From the NCBI GenBank assembly GCA_022414725.1, contig CM039464.1, positions 38,525,420 through 38,589,419 on the forward strand: a DNA stretch of 64,000 nucleotides, written 5' to 3'. The notes under the pieces were generated by a model. That model was not told where the DNA came from. It worked only from the letters and a program-made list of their open reading frames with translations, and did no database searches. A program made the position numbers and the translations under genes. The DNA comes from Microglena sp. YARC (lineage: Eukaryota; Chlorophyta; Chlorophyceae; Chlamydomonadales; Chlamydomonadaceae). This document shows positions 32,105-47,200 of the stretch, one piece after another (within the stretch, counting starts at the first letter, position 1; each line of letters starts with the position of its first letter).

Positions 32105-32299
32105 ATGCTCGCGATGAATAGCCTGAACAGTCAGCATGGAGCTCGCCACCTACCCCGACATCGCCTCCCCAGCCCATCGACACCCTTCCGGTCAGCCTTG
32201 ACCTACACCCGCCAGGCCAACGGCCTCCTACCCAACATCGCAGCGTTGCCGGAGCTAGCAACCATTCTAAGCACCTCAGCGCAATATCACAGCGCCGTG
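32105..32299 (+). CDS. STN-like kinase, first exon (transit peptide)
   Basis: First ATG after an in-frame stop at 32069. The peptide starts [12 protein letters not shown], is rich in Ser, Arg, Ala and Thr and poor in acids, as chloroplast transit peptides are, then reads [18 protein letters not shown]. The phase-0 donor at GTG|GTAGCA is a guess; the frame stays open to 32380 and other donors are possible. Placement rests on position and on the similarity of the segment before the membrane helix to STN8 (recalled). Confidence 0.45.
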
Positions 32300-35200
32300 G
32301 TAGCAGCGAGCACCGCCTCCCAGCTCGGGTCGGGCCAATTTCTAGCTACGTCTGAGAGAGAACCAATCCCTCACCGATAGGGAAGCTTAGCTTCCTAGCG
32401 CTTTCAGACCTAGCTCCGATGCTGGGCTCGGACCGGGCAGCAAGCGGACGTGGAATTTACTGCCGAGCTTGCTAGAACAACCCAACCCGATGGTGGTGGA
32501 TTTCAATTTCATTCCTGAATGGCCTACCCGGCTCTCAGGACGCGATTGACCCTCCTGACACTTGACATTGCCAGCCTGGCCCAGTTTCAACCCACTCTGC
32601 CTGGCCTTGCCAGGTTGTCGGTAAGTGTCCCACCTTGCAAGGGTAATTTTTGAAGGGAAATAACCAGTGTTTTTACATAGCAACATGGTGCTCCAAGTCG
32701 CGTTTGGGCCCCCAAAAGCAACCCCGGAAGCGGAAGAGTTTAACTTAGCTCGCACCACCTGCAAGGGGCTCAATTGCAACCCCAGCAGAAAAAATGCAAA
32801 CATGGCTCATTAAATCAGGAATATTCTGCTTCATGATTTATTTAAGTATCTCCTTAGTTGCAATCCGAAGTCCCTGGACTTAACATACGCGCACATACCC
32901 CTAGACTGTAAAATACATACTCACACTCTGCCCTACAGAATTCGCTGTCCCACAACTGTCGAAACCTTGGGCTAGCCAGTGGCTGGCTCAGGGAACTGCC
33001 TAGAACCTTCTTCTCGTAGTGCTGACAAGAAAACGATGCTTACAAACACCAAACATTCGGCTTGTGCCACGCTTCAACACCCAACCCTCCCACCCTCACC
33101 CGCCCCTCCTCCCTCACCCCCCGAAAACCACCCACCCTCCAGCCACCCAGCACCCCTCACGCTCACCGCAAAACCACCCAAACCCTCCAAGAAGTGGGCA
33201 CCCTCTCGCTCCCGCCACTCTCGCTCCTCTCACTCTCTGGCCCTTCCCTCACCCCAAAACCACCCAACCCTCCAGCCACCCAACCCTCCCACCCTCATCC
33301 CCTCCCTTTACTGCCTCGGGTTTGGAAGCCTCCCTCACCCCCCTTCCTCCCCCACCCTGCGCGCAAGCACCCAACCCTCCCACCTTCACGTTGAAAGGTG
33401 CCTCCTGCCCCTCAGGGCGTCTGCTACTTGTTATTGACCAAGCCCAACCCTCCCACACCTCATCCCGCTGCCCCACCCCCCAAGCTTTATAGGGCAAATG
33501 GGAAATGCATACGACCCTAAATCTGTGTCTGAGACACATTTTTTGTTGTTGTTGCAAAGCCGCAGCGTCTTGAACCAACCCTGATCTTCACTCTAAACTG
33601 CCCCTCAGGCGCGTAGTGGTCTAGCTACTTGCTACTGACCAATTTGAGCCCAACCCTCGAAGAGCGTTTGAAAAGGTGGTTAACCACCTCATCCCCCCAA
33701 GCACCTTAGGTGCGCCCTCCCACCCTCACCCCCCAAGCACCTTACCCTCCCACCCTCACCCCCCCAAGCACCTTACCTCCCACCCTCACCCCCCAAGCAC
33801 CTAACCCTCCCACCGATCCCTCCACCTTCATCCCCTCCTGCCCCTCAGGGTGCGTACTACTTGATTTTGACCACAAGCCCAACCCCTCTCTCCCATGGGT
33901 TCCTCACCACCCTCAACCTTCCGCCCCCTCCCTTCCCTGACCCCCCAAAGCATCCAATCATCCAGCCAACCAACCCTCCCACCTTTTCAGCCCCTCCTGC
34001 CCTCGACCCCTCCCTCTCCCCTCCCCAAGCACCCCCCCCTCCAGCCACCCAACCCTCCACCCTCAACCCCTCCTCCCCTCCCTCCCCCCCCCCCCCCCCC
34101 TCCAGCCCCCTCCCCCCCTCCCTCCCTCACCCCCCCCCAACCCCCCCCCCCCCTCCAGCCCCTCCCCCCCCCCTCCCCCCCTCCCCCCCTCTCCTCCCCC
34201 CCTCCCCCCCCCCCCCCCCTTCCTCAGGCGCTGTCCCCCCTCCCTCCCTGACCCCCCCAAGCATCCAATCATCCAGCCAACCAACCCTCCCACCCCCTAC
34301 CCCTGCGGCGCCCTGCCCTCGACCCCCTCCCTCTCCCCACCCCCCAAGCACCCAACCCTCCCCACCTCACCCCCTCCCTCCCTCACCCCAAAACCACCCA
34401 ACCCTCCAGCCCCCAACCCTCCCACCCTCAAACCCCCTGCCTTCCCTCTATGGGCCCCCCCCCCCCCCTCCAGCCCCTCCCCCCCCCCCTCCCTCGCACC
34501 CACCGCGCCCTCCCCCCCCCCCCCCGCCCCCTCCAGCCCCCCCCCCCCCCTCCCCCCCCTCGCCTCCCTCACCCCAAGCACCCAACCCCCTCAGGGCGTC
34601 TACTACTTGCTATTGACCAAGCCCAACCCCCTACTGGGCATCCTGGACTTCTAACATAATCGGGGGCCGCTATATGGGGCACTGGGGAAAAGCGTACAGG
34701 TCCTCGGACTTCCTGCTGCGAGACAAGCTCGGCGGTGGAAATTTCGGTACCGCTTTTGAGGGGCTCCTCTTGAAGGTACGCAATCACTCTCTTAGTACAG
34801 TCCAATACCACATGCAAATAATCGGGCCGCTATATGGTGGCCCTGGGAAAGCGTACAGGTCCTCGGACTTCCTGCTGTGAGACAAGCTCAGGGGCGGGAA
34901 TTTTGGTACCGCTTTTGAGGGGCTTCTCTTGAAGGTACGGCAGTACAGCAGTATGCATACTAATTATCAGAGTATATGGGGCCCTGGGAAAGGCAGACAA
35001 GTCGTCTAACTTCTCACTGCGAGATAAGCTCGGCGTAGGAAAATTTGGTACTGCATTTGGGGGGTCCACTTGAAGATACAGCAGTCCGCCCGTACAATCA
35101 AACTTGATTTTGCGAGAAAGTTAAAAGACAAACAAGCAAACAAACAGACAAACATATATATAAGATGAGCACAGGCAAAAAAAAACATGAACACAATCAT

Positions 35201-38200
35201 TCAAGCATACAACCTGGCAAACAAAAAAACGACAAACAAACCGACGAGTAAACAAATCCTGTTCGCCTCTGGTTGTTGCCGGCATGCAGGAGAGGGGACG
35301 TTACCCACTCCACCTCACCCAACCCAAAGCCCCCTCCCCCCCCACCTCCCCCCCCCCCTCCCCCCCCACACACACAAAAATCCCCTAGGTCTTTGATTCT
35401 GGTTTGCAGTCAGGAGAGCGACATAGCTAGTGAAGGCTAGGTTAACCACAAGTACCATTCACCACATAAGCTATCCCCATGGTTCCCCACCCACCAACTC
35501 AACACCGACCAAATAGACAACCCACCCACCCACCCACCAACCATCAAACAAACCCCAATGCCCCCTTGTCTCTGATTGTGGTTGGCAGGCAAGAGAGGCG
35601 ACACAGTTAGTGAAGGCTAGTTGAACCACAACGACGACAACCATCTTCTTGTTTACCACCCACCAACTCACCAACCAAATAGCTACCCACCCACCCACCC
35701 ACCCACCCACCCACCCACCAACCATCAAACAAACCCCATGCCCCCTTGTCTCTGATTCAGTCATGAGAGAGGTAACATTTAGTGATGGCAAGGTTGAACC
35801 CCAACAAGGATGACTATCTTCTTGTTTAACACCCACCAACTCACCCGACCGAATAGACAACCCACCCACCCTCCAACCATTAGACAAAGAGGCAAACTCA
35901 ATGACCCCTTTGTCTCTGATTCTGACAGGTAGGCAAGAGAAGGGACACAGTTAGTGAAGGCTATGTTGAAGCACAACTACCATTCACAACATAGCTATTC
36001 CCATGGTTCCCACACCAACCATCAAACAAACCCCATGCCCCCTTTCTCTCTATTTCTGGTCGGCAGGCAAGAGAGGCGACACAGTTAGTGGAGGCTAGGT
36101 TGAACCACCACGACGACAACCATCTTCTTGTTTAGCACCCACCAACCCACCCAACCGAATAGACAACCCACCCACCCTCCACCGAATTAGATGACGCACA
36201 AGAGGCATCCTCTCACACAAACTCAATGACCCCTTTGTCTCTTTAATTTTCACAACATAACCATCCTATTGTTTCCCACCCCCACCTTCACCCAACCGAA
36301 TAGAAAAACCCACCAACCAACAAATAAACCCACCAACCAACAAACAAAAAACAAACACAATGTCCCCCTTTGTCCTAATTTCTGGTTGGCAGGCAGGGAG
36401 GGGCGCAGTTAGTGAAGGCTAGGTTGAGAGACGTTTTATTCACAACATAACCATCCTATTGTTTCCCACCCACCAACTCACCCAACCGAATAGAAAACCC
36501 ACCAACTAACAAATAAACCCACCCACCAACCAACCAACCAACAAAACAAACACTATGTCCCCTTGATTTCTGGATGGCAGTCAGGAGAGGGGACGCAGTT
36601 GGTGAAGGCTAGGTTGAGCAACGTTATGATTCACAACATAACCATCCTATTGTTTCCTACCCATCAACTCACCCAACCAAATAGAAAACCTCCTAACCAA
36701 GCAGCAAACCCACCAACCAAACAACCAACCAAACCAACCAGCAACCAACCAACCAACCAACCAACCCAACCAACCACCAACCAACCAACACAATGTCCCC
36801 TTTATGTCTATTTCTGGATGGGAGCCAGAAGAGGGGACACAGCTAGTGAAGGCTAGGTTGAACCGCAACGACGATTCTCAACAGCAACAAGTCAACATAA
36901 CAGGGATTTTTATTTCCGCTATATATAGCGATCGCTAGTTTTGACCCCGTTACAGCGAAATTATCGCTTTAAAAAAGTAAAAAAAAAAGTTTTCTTTTCT
37001 TTTTGCTCTAAATAGCCCTAAAAAGCTACAAAAAGCTGTAAAAAAGCTATAGAAAGCACCGCAAAACGCTGTCCCTGGAGGAGCTTAAAACCTTAAAGCT
37101 AGAGAAACCCACTTCAGATTTGAAAAAAAAAATCACTGCAACATAACTATATTCTTTGTTCCCCCCCCACCAACCTACTCACCCAACCAAATAGCAAACC
37201 CACCAACCAACCATCAAACAAACAAATACCATGCCCCTTTGTCTCTATTCCTGGTTTACAGGCAGGGGAGGGGACGCAGCTAGTGATGGCTAGGTTGAAA
37301 CCACACAACGGCGATAACCATCTTCTTGTTTAACACACCCACCAAACTCATCACCAACCAAATAGACAAACCGCACCCACCCTCCAACCATTAGACAAAG
37401 AAACAAACTCAATGCCCCCTTTGTCTCTGATTGTGGTTGACAGGCAGGGGAGGGGACGCAGTTAGTGAAGGCTAGGTTGAACCACCACTACCATTCGCAA
37501 CATAGCCATCCCCACGGTTCCCACCCACTAACTCACCCAACCGAATAGAAAACCCACCCACCCACCAACCATTAAACAAACACCCACCAACTCACCCAAC
37601 CGAATAGACAACACACTCACCCTCCAACCATTAGACAAAGAAACTAACTCAATGACCCCTTTATGTCTATATTTGGTTGACAGGCAGGGGGCAGTGATTT
37701 TGTTTTCAAATCTGAAAGTGGGTTTCTCCTAGCTTTAAGGTTGTAAGCCTCCTCCAGGGACAGCGTTTTGGTGCTTTCTACAGCTTTTTACAGCTTTTTG
37801 TAGCTTTTTAGGGCTATTTAGAGCAAAAAGAAAAAAAAACTTTTTTTTTTACTTTTTTATAGCGGCGATAATTTTCGCAAAAACGGGGTCAAAACTAGCG
37901 ATAATAAAATAAATAAATAGGAAATAAAAATCCCTGGCGGGGGGGGGGACGCAGTTAGTGAACGGCAAAGATTGGAGTTACGTTTTTTATTCAAACATAA
38001 ACTATCCTTATGTTTTCTCACCCACCAATTCACCAAACCAAATAAACAACCCACCAAACACCCAACACAACCAACCACAATGTTTTTTTTTTCCCCTTTT
38101 CTTTCTCTTTTCTTTTCTGGATGGCAGGCAGGGGAGGGGACACAGTTAGTGAAGGCAAGACTGAGCGACGCTCAGAAGGAGCGACGTGTGGTGATGAAGA

Positions 38201-41200
38201 AGGTGGATGGGGATGGAGCAATGAGGTGAGCTGCGTGTATGTTGGTGTAGTTCAGGGGTGGTCAGCTTAGATAGACGGGGTGGGGCGATGAGGTGTGCTG
38301 TGTGTATGTTGTACTGCTGTGTAGATGTTGACCAATCGCAGTTGTGTATGTTTTTCTGTTGTGTGGATGTTGACCAATCGCATTTGTGTACGTTGTACTG
38401 TTGTGTTCTGTTGTGTAGCTGTTGATCTGCATTGCAGTTGTGTACGTTGTTCTGTTGTGTTCTGTTGTGTAGCTGTTGATCTGCATTGCAGTTGTGTATG
38501 TTGTACTGTTGTGTTCTGTTGTGTGGACGTTGACCAATCGCACTTGTGTATGTGGTGGGCTGCTGTGTTTCTAGTTGTGTAGCTGTTGATCTGCATCGCA
38601 GTTGTGTACGTTGTTCTGTTGTGTTCTGTTGTGTAGCTCTTGTTCTGCATTGCAGTTGTGTACGTTGTGCTGCTGTGTTCTGTTGTGTAGATTTGATCTG
38701 GCATTGGCATTTGTGTATGTTGTTCTGTTGTGTTCTGTTGTGTTCTGTCTTGTAGATGTTGATCTGCATTGCATTTGTGTATGTTTGTTCTTGTTGTGTT
38801 TCTGTTTGTGTAGCTGTTGATCTGCATTGCAGTTGTGTACGTTGTTCTGTTGTGTTCTATTGTGTTCTATTGTGTAGATGTTGACCTGCATTGCTTTATT
38901 TATTTCATTGTTGTGCTCCAGCCGCACAACTACCTGATTTCATCTCTCCGCTTTCCTATATTACTATGTAGGGTTGACTTCCTCAAGTTTGGCACCGTGG
39001 CCAGTGGTGGTGCCGAAACCGCCCAAGTCGAATCCTATATGTGTTCGAAGATCAAGCGCAATCTGAGCGCCCGCACCTCCTGCGCTGAGTACCTTGGCTT
39101 TTTTGTTGTGGAGCAAAGCAGAGGTGGTGGGCAGTACACCGAAGGATCTCAATGGCTGATCTGGAAGTACGAAAGCGATTCTACTCTAGGAGGTGGGTAG
39201 GGAGGAGTTTTGTGGTGGTGGTGTGTGTGGGAGGTGGGGTGGGGAGTGGGTGTGGGGAGGTGGTGGGCATTAGTACAAATACCGAAAGATTTCAATGGCT
39301 GCTCCTGGAAGTACGAAGCGATTCTACTCTAGGAGGTGGTAGGGAGGAGTTTGTGGGGTGGTGTGTGTGGGGGGTGGGGTGGGGAGTGGGTGGGGAGGTG
39401 GTGGGCAGTACAAAACCGAAAGATTTCTCAATGGCTGCTCTGGAAGTATGAAAGCGATTCTACTCTAGGAGGTGGGTAGGGAGGAGTTTGTGGGGTGGTG
39501 TGTGTGGGGGGTGGGGTGGGGAGGTGGTGGGGCGCAGTACACCGAAAGATCTCCAATGGCTGCTCTGGAAGTATGAAAGCGATTCTACTCTAGGAGGTGG
39601 GTAGGGAGGAGTTGTGGTGTGGTGTGTGTGTGGGGTGGGGTGGGGTGGGGAGTGGGTGGGGAGGTGGTGGGCAGTACACCGAAAGATCTCAATGGCTGCT
39701 CTGGAAGTATGAAAGCGATTCTACTCTAGGTGGTGCGGTGGTGGGGAGGAGTGTGGTGTGTGTGGGGTGGGTGGGTGGGGGGGGGGGTATGGAGCAGAGC
39801 AGAGCTGGGAGGTAGGCAGTACACCGAAGGATCTCAATGGCTGATCTGGAAGTACGAAAGCGATTCTACTCTAGGAGGTGGTAGGGAGGAGTTTGTGTGG
39901 GGTGGTGAGCTGTGTGTGTGTGTGTGTGGGGTGGGGGGGGAGTGTGTGTATGGAGCAGAGCAGAGCTGAGGAGGTAGGCAGTACACCGAAGGATCCCAAT
40001 GGCTGATCTGGAAGTATGAAAGCGACTCTACTCTGGGAGATGGGTGGTGGTCGTGTGTGTGTGTGAGGGTGTGTGTGTGTGGGGGGGGGGGGATGGCAAG
40101 TTACACCGAAAGGATCTCAATGGCTGGATCTGGACGTATGAAAGCAACCCTAGTCTAGGAGGTGGGTGGGGAGGAGTGTGAGGGTGTGGGGTGGTGTGGG
40201 GAGTGTGTGTGTGTGTGGAGGGGGGGGGAGCGGTGGGTGTAGGAGGGTAGTACACTGTGGGATGACACCCCTGGCTGTGCTATGCGTACATGCACTGACT
40301 CATTGTCTTAATGTCTCACTGACTCATTGTCGTTATTTTTGTGTAGATGCAATCCTCAGGCGTGCTGGTTGACTTGGGTGTGTGGGGAGGTGTGGGGTGT
40401 ATGTGGGGTGTGTGTAGCGGGGGGAGGGGGGTGGGGGTGGGGGGGGGGGGTTGGAGGGTTGTACACTGTGAGATGACACCCTGGCTTGTTGCTACGTACA
40501 CAGCGATTCTACTCTTGGAGGTGGTGGAGAGGAGTGGGTGTGTTTTGTAGGGTGGAGGTGGTGTGTGTGGAGGTTTGAGGGTTTTGGTGGGTGGGGTGGG
40601 GGGGGGGAGTGGGTTTAAAAATGGTGGAATGACACCCTGGCTTGTTGGTATGTACATGCACTGACTCATTGTCTTATTTTTGTGTAGATGCATTCTCAGG
40701 AGTGCTGGGCGACTTCCCGTACTGCCATTGACAGTTACATGAGTGGCGATCAAATGGCATGATGCAGAGAAGAGGGACTGTTTGCGTAAGTTTTACACAT
40801 GCATGGTTTGGTCATTGTTTGGCATGTTTTGGTCATGGTTTTGGCACTGTTTAGTTATCTGCACTGTAGGTCCGGATTGTTGCCATGGCTGTGGTCAATG
40901 GTGTGGTGATGGTCGGGAAAAAAGGCACTAATTAGTTAGCTTTCACTCATAGGGACCAGGATTTGTTGTCATCGGTTGTCAGGACCTGTGGTTTGTGTAT
41001 GGAGGATGTGGTTGTGGTCTCCGGACTACTGGAGTGGTGAAGGATGCAGAGAAGGAGGCACTATTTAGTTAGCTGCACTCGATAGGGTACGCTGGATTGT
41101 TGCCATGGTTGTGGTCATCGGATCGTGGTTGTGGTCTGGAGGTGGTGATGGGATGCAGAGAAGAGCCACTATTTAGTTAGCTTGCAACTCATAGGGTACG

Positions 41201-44200
41201 CGAGGATTGTTTTGTCAATGGTTGTCATGGACGTGGTTGTGGTCATGGAGGTGGTGATGGATGTCTAGGAGTATCAGAGGCACTATTTAGTTAGCTTGCA
41301 CTCATAGGGGTACCGGATTGTTGTCATGGACGTGATTGTGGTCATGGAGGTGGTGATGGATGCAGAGAAGAGGCACTATTTAGTTAGCTCTTGCAGTCAA
41401 ATAGGGTACCGGATTGGTTTTCATGTTGTCAAATGGATGTGGTTGTGGTTCATGGATGTGGGTGATGGATGCAGAGAAGAGGGCAAACTAATTAGTTAGC
41501 TTGCAACACACATAGGGTACCGGATTGTTGTAAACCTGGTTGTCATGGACGGGTGGTTGTGGTCATGGATGTTGGTTTGTGTCATGGAGGTGGTGATGGG
41601 ATGCAGAAAGAGGCAAACTATTTAGTTAGTTGCACTAATAGGGTACCTGAATTGTTGCCCATGGTTGTTTGGTCATGGATGTGGTTGTGGTCATGGATGT
41701 GGTTGAGTGGATGCGGAGAAGGAGCGCACTAATTAGTTTAAGCCTTGCAACTCAATCCATTATGATTGCGTCTATATGGGTACCGGGATTTGTTGTCATG
41801 GTTGTCATGGAACGTGGTTTCCGTGGTCATGATGTGGTTGTGGTCATGGAGGGTAACGGTATGAATGGGACTTGCAAGAGAAGAGGAGCTATTTAGTCTT
41901 TATGTCGATTCTAGCTTTGCNNNNNNNNNNNNNNNNNNNNNNNNNNNNNNNNNNNNNNNNNNNNNNNNNNNNNNNNNNNNNNNNNNNNNNNNNNNNNNNN
42001 NNNNNNNNNNNNNNNNNNNNNNNNNNNNNNNNNNNNNNNNNNNNNNNNNNNNNNNNNNNNNNNNNNNNNNNNNNNNNNNNNNNNNNNNNNNNNNNNNNNN
42101 NNNNNNNNNNNNNNNNNNNNNNNNNNNNNNNNNNNNNNNNNNNNNNNNNNNNNNNNNNNNNNNNNNNNNNNNNNNNNNNNNNNNNNNNNNNNNNNNNNNN
42201 NNNNNNNNNNNNNNNNNNNNNNNNNNNNNNNNNNNNNNNNNNNNNNNNNNNNNNNNNNNNNNNNNNNNNNNNNNNNNNNNNNNNNNNNNNNNNNNNNNNN
42301 NNNNNNNNNNNNNNNNNNNNNNNNNNNNNNNNNNNNNNNNNNNNNNNNNNNNNNNNNNNNNNNNNNNNNNNNNNNNNNNNNNNNNNNNNNNNNNNNNNNN
42401 NNNNNNNNNNNNNNNNNNNNNNNNNNNNNNNNNNNNNNNNNNNNNNNNNNNNNNNNNNNNNNNNNNNNNNNNNNNNNNNNNNNNNNNNNNNNNNNNNNNN
42501 NNNNNNNNNNNNNNNNNNNNNNNNNNNNNNNNNNNNNNNNNNNNNNNNNNNNNNNNNNNNNNNNNNNNNNNNNNNNNNNNNNNNNNNNNNNNNNNNNNNN
42601 NNNNNNNNNNNNNNNNNNNNNNNNNNNNNNNNNNNNNNNNNNNNNNNNNNNNNNNNNNNNNNNNNNNNNNNNNNNNNNNNNNNNNNNNNNNNNNNNNNNN
42701 NNNNNNNNNNNNNNNNNNNNNNNNNNNNNNNNNNNNNNNNNNNNNNNNNNNNNNNNNNNNNNNNNNNNNNNNNNNNNNNNNNNNNNNNNNNNNNNNNNNN
42801 NNNNNNNNNNNNNNNNNNNNNNNNNNNNNNNNNNNNNNNNNNNNNNNNNNNNNNNNNNNNNNNNNNNNNNNNNNNNNNNNNNNNNNNNNNNNNNNNNNNN
42901 NNNNNNNNNNNNNNNNNNNNGGGGGAGATGCAGAGAAGAGCACTATTTAGTTAGCTGCCACTCATAGGGTACATGGTTGCATGGATGTGGTTTGTCATGG
43001 AGGTGTGCCATGGCAGAGAAAGGCCCAAATGATTAAACTTACAACTCATAGCCAGGTACCGATGCTTGCCATGGTTGTGACTATGGATGTGGTTGTGTCA
43101 TGGAGTGGTGATTTAGCAAAGAAGAGCCACTATTGTTAGTTAGCTGCCACTCAAGAGTACGGGATTGTTTGCCAAGTTGTGGGTCGGAGGTCTGGTTGTA
43201 GGTCCATGGCGGTGTGATGATGCAAGAGGCAAGAGAGCACCATTATTTAGTGCAGCTTGCACTACATAGTGCGACCGAGACGTGCCATTGTTGTGGCAGA
43301 GTTGGTTGTTGTCATGGAGTGTAAGATGAGGTCACAGAGCACTATTTAGATCGAGCTTGACTACTATGCATAGAGCGTAACTACGGGATGACATTGTATA
43401 GTCATGGTTGTGCAACTGGCTTTGTTCATGGAGTGTGCAGATGCAGGAGAAAGAGGCACTATGTAGTTAAGCTTATGCAACTCCATGAGGGAGACGAGGC
43501 ATACGTATTGCTTTCAGGTGCATCGTCTGAATGTGGTCGTTGTCCATGGAGTGGTGCATGGATGCAGAGATTGAAGAGGCACTATTAAAGCACTGCTACA
43601 CGCACTTAGTGAGCTCCTTTTTGTTCATGAATTGTTCTTCACTCATAGGTAACGGATGGTTGCCACACATCACCTCATAGCGTTCGAAGAGGCACGATGG
43701 ACGTTGGTTTTGGTCATGGAGTGTGATTGTGCCATTTGTCATGGAGTTTCTGTTGAAAGTGAGTCTGGTGATGGATGCAGAGAAAGCACTATTTAGTTAG
43801 CTATGCACTTCATAGTACCACTGGTTGCTTTCATCGCACGCGCTATTGTTGTCATGTTACATGACGTGGTTGTGGTCATGAGACGAGGTGGTGACATGGA
43901 TGCAGAGAAGAGGATGTGTCGTGGTCATGGAGGTGGTGGATGGCATGCCAGAGAAGAGGCACTTCATTTAAGTTAGGGTACACCTCTGTTCTTTTTTTTC
44001 TTTACACCGATTGTCATATGGTTTTGTCAATGGAGCGAATGATGGTTGTGTCTAGCAATCGGAAGGTGGTGATGAATCTCCAGAAAAGAAGGAACTATTT
44101 AGTTAGCTGCACACTCATAGGGTAACCTGACGGGATTGTTTTCATGGTTGCTCATTGGACGTGTTGCGGCATATTGGAGTGGTGATGGAGCAGCGAAGAG

Positions 44201-47200
44201 CACTATTAGTTAGCACGTTGCACTTCATAGGGATACCGTTCCGTTGTCATGGGTTGTCATGGAACGTGTTGTGGTCTCTGTGTCATGGATCGGGTGGTGT
44301 GGTGCATGAGGTGGTGCAATGCAGAGAAAGAGGCCAACAACATAATTAGTTAGCTTGCACACATAGGGTACCGGATTGTTCATGACTCTTGCACGAGGTG
44401 CCACATGGATGGTTGTGGTCATGGACGTGGTTGTGGTCATGGAGCATGCAGAGAAGAGGCACTATTTAGTTAGCTTGCACTCATAGGGTACCGGCCCATT
44501 GTTGCCATGGTTCTTTGTGTGGGCGATGGATGTTGTGGTCATGAGACGTTGATGGATGCAGAGAAGAGCACTATTTACGTTAGCTTGCACTCATAGGGTA
44601 CCGTGACCGGATTGTTTGCCAATGAGGTTGTGAGCTTATGGATAATCGTGGTTGTGGTCATGGACGGTGGTGATGGATGCAGAGAAGAGGCACTATTTAG
44701 TTAGCTTGCACTCATAGGGTACCGGATTGTTGCCATGGTTGTGTCATGATGTGGTTTGTATGGTCATGGAGGTGGTATGGATGCAGAGAAGAGGCACATT
44801 TATTATTGCACTCATAGGACCGGTTGCCTAATGGGTTGGTTATGGATGTGGTTGTTGTGGTCATGAGGTGGTGATGGATGCAGAGAAAGGCACTATTTAG
44901 TTAGCTTGCACTCATAGGGTTAGGATTGTTGTTCATGGTTTGTCATATGGACGTGGTTGTGGTCATGGAGCGTGGTGATGGATGCAGAGAACGAGCAGAA
45001 GAAGATGGCACTAATTAGTTAGCTTGCACCCAAGAACTCCTTTTCCATTACCGATTGTGTCATGGTCGTCATGGACGTGGTTCGTGTTCGATGGATGTGG
45101 TTTGTGTCATGGAGAGTGGTGATGGATGCACGAGAAGAGGCACTATTTAGTTGCTTGCAACTCATAGGACCGGATTGTTGCATGGATGTGCGTTTGTCTC
45201 TCTGTCATGGAGGTGGTGATGGATGCACGAGAAGAGGCACAATTTAGTTAGCTTCTTGCACTCATAGCGGTACCGGATTGTTTCCATGTTGTGGTCATGG
45301 ATGTTTGTGGTTTCATGAGGTGGTGATGGATGCAGAGAGAAGATGGCACTATTTTAGTTAGCTTGCACTCATAGCGCGCGGTACCGGATTGTGCCATGGT
45401 TGGGTCATGGTTCGTGGTCATGGAGGTGGTTGTGGAGAGAGGCCACTATTTAGCATCTCTCACTCATAGGAGTTGTGCCATGCGTGATGGATGCAGAGAA
45501 GAGGAAAGAAGGCACTATTTAGTTAAGCTTGCACTCATAGGCCGTAAACCGGATTGTTGCCATGGTTGTGGTCGATGGATTACCGTGGTTTGTGGGTCAT
45601 GGAGGTGGTGATGATGCAGAGAAGAGGCACTATTTAGTTAGCTTGCACTCATAGGGTACTATACTCTGGATTGTTGGTTTGTGGTCATTGATGGGATGGT
45701 GATGGATTGCAGAGAAGAGCACTGGTTGGGCACCGGAATGGTTCCTTATGGATGTGGTTGTGGTTGTGGTCATGGAGCGTGGTGATGGATGCAGAGAAGA
45801 TGGCACTTATTTAGTTAGCTTGCACTCTCAAGGTACCGGATTGTTGGCGGACACGTGGTTGTGGTCATGGAGGTTGGTGTTGGATGCAAGAAGCAGGCAG
45901 CCTTGCAATCATGGATTGTTGTCATGGACCTGGTGGTCACTCAAAATGAGCACCAAAAAGAGAAGCGAGGCACTTAAATTAGTCATTGCAGAGAAGAGGC
46001 ACTATTTATTAGCTGCACTCATAAGAACCATCGGTACCGATTGGTTAGCCATGGATTGTTTGTGGTCGTCATGGACGTGGGTGTGTAGATGCAGAGAAGA
46101 GGCACTATTTGAGTTAGCTTGCACTCATTAGCAGATGCTACCGGATTGTTTTTGCCATGGTGTGTCGTCATGGATGTGATGTTTGTGTCATGAGGTGGTG
46201 ATGGATCAGAGAAGAGGCACTATTTAGTTAGCTTGCACTGTCATAGACGGTACCGGATTGTCCTGCCATGGTTGTGGTCATGGATCGTGGTTTTTTGTGG
46301 TCATGGAGGTGGGTGCGATGGATGCAGAGAAGAGGCACTATTTAGTTAGCTTGCACTCATAGTAGGGCCGCTAAAACCGGATTGTTGCCATGGGTTGTGG
46401 TCATGCGAATGTGGTTGTGGTCATGGAGTGGTGATGGGATGCAGAGAAGAGGCACTATTTAGTTAGCTGCACTCATAGGCGTCCACCGATGGTGTTGTGT
46501 CATGGTTGTCATGAGGTGGTTGCAGACACTATTTAGTTAGCTTGCAACTCATAGCGGGATTTTGCATAATGTGATTGGTCATGGCGTTGCGGGTATTAGT
46601 CATGGAGGGGTGAGAAGAGCACTTAAGCTGCACTCATAGAGTTGTACTAGATTGTTGTCACATGCACGAGAAGAGCACTATTTAAGCATATAGCGTACTG
46701 TTGCCATTGGGTTGTGTCCATTGTGATGGTGGTTATGGCCGAGCTTCATAGGCGAGTACCGGATTGTTTCCATACATGATGTGGGTTGTGGTCATGGAGA
46801 AGAATGGTTATGATGCGAGCAAGAATAAGAGGCATGTTAGCTTGCACTCATAGGGTAAGCCGGATTGTTTGGTGGTCAATTGGTTATAGTGGTCATTGGA
46901 GGTGGTGATGGATGCAGTAGAAGAGGAACACTTTCACAAGCTTGCACACATAGGCGTCGTGCACCAGCATGGAGATTTCCAGGTTGTGTTCATATGGATG
47001 CAAGTATTTAGTTAGCTTGCACTCATAGCACGTACCGGATTGTTGCCATGGTTTGTGAAGCATGTGGTTGTGGTCATCGGGAGGTGGTGATGGACTGCAG
47101 AGAAGAGGCACTATTTAGTTAGCTTGCACTCATCCAGTACCGGACTTGTTCACCAATGGTTGTCAGCGGATGTGGTTGTGAGTCATGGAGCAGAGAAGAG

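Noticed and set aside
41865..42954. ORFs of about 350-360 residues on both strands
   Set aside because: They consist of the 1000 Ns of the assembly gap.
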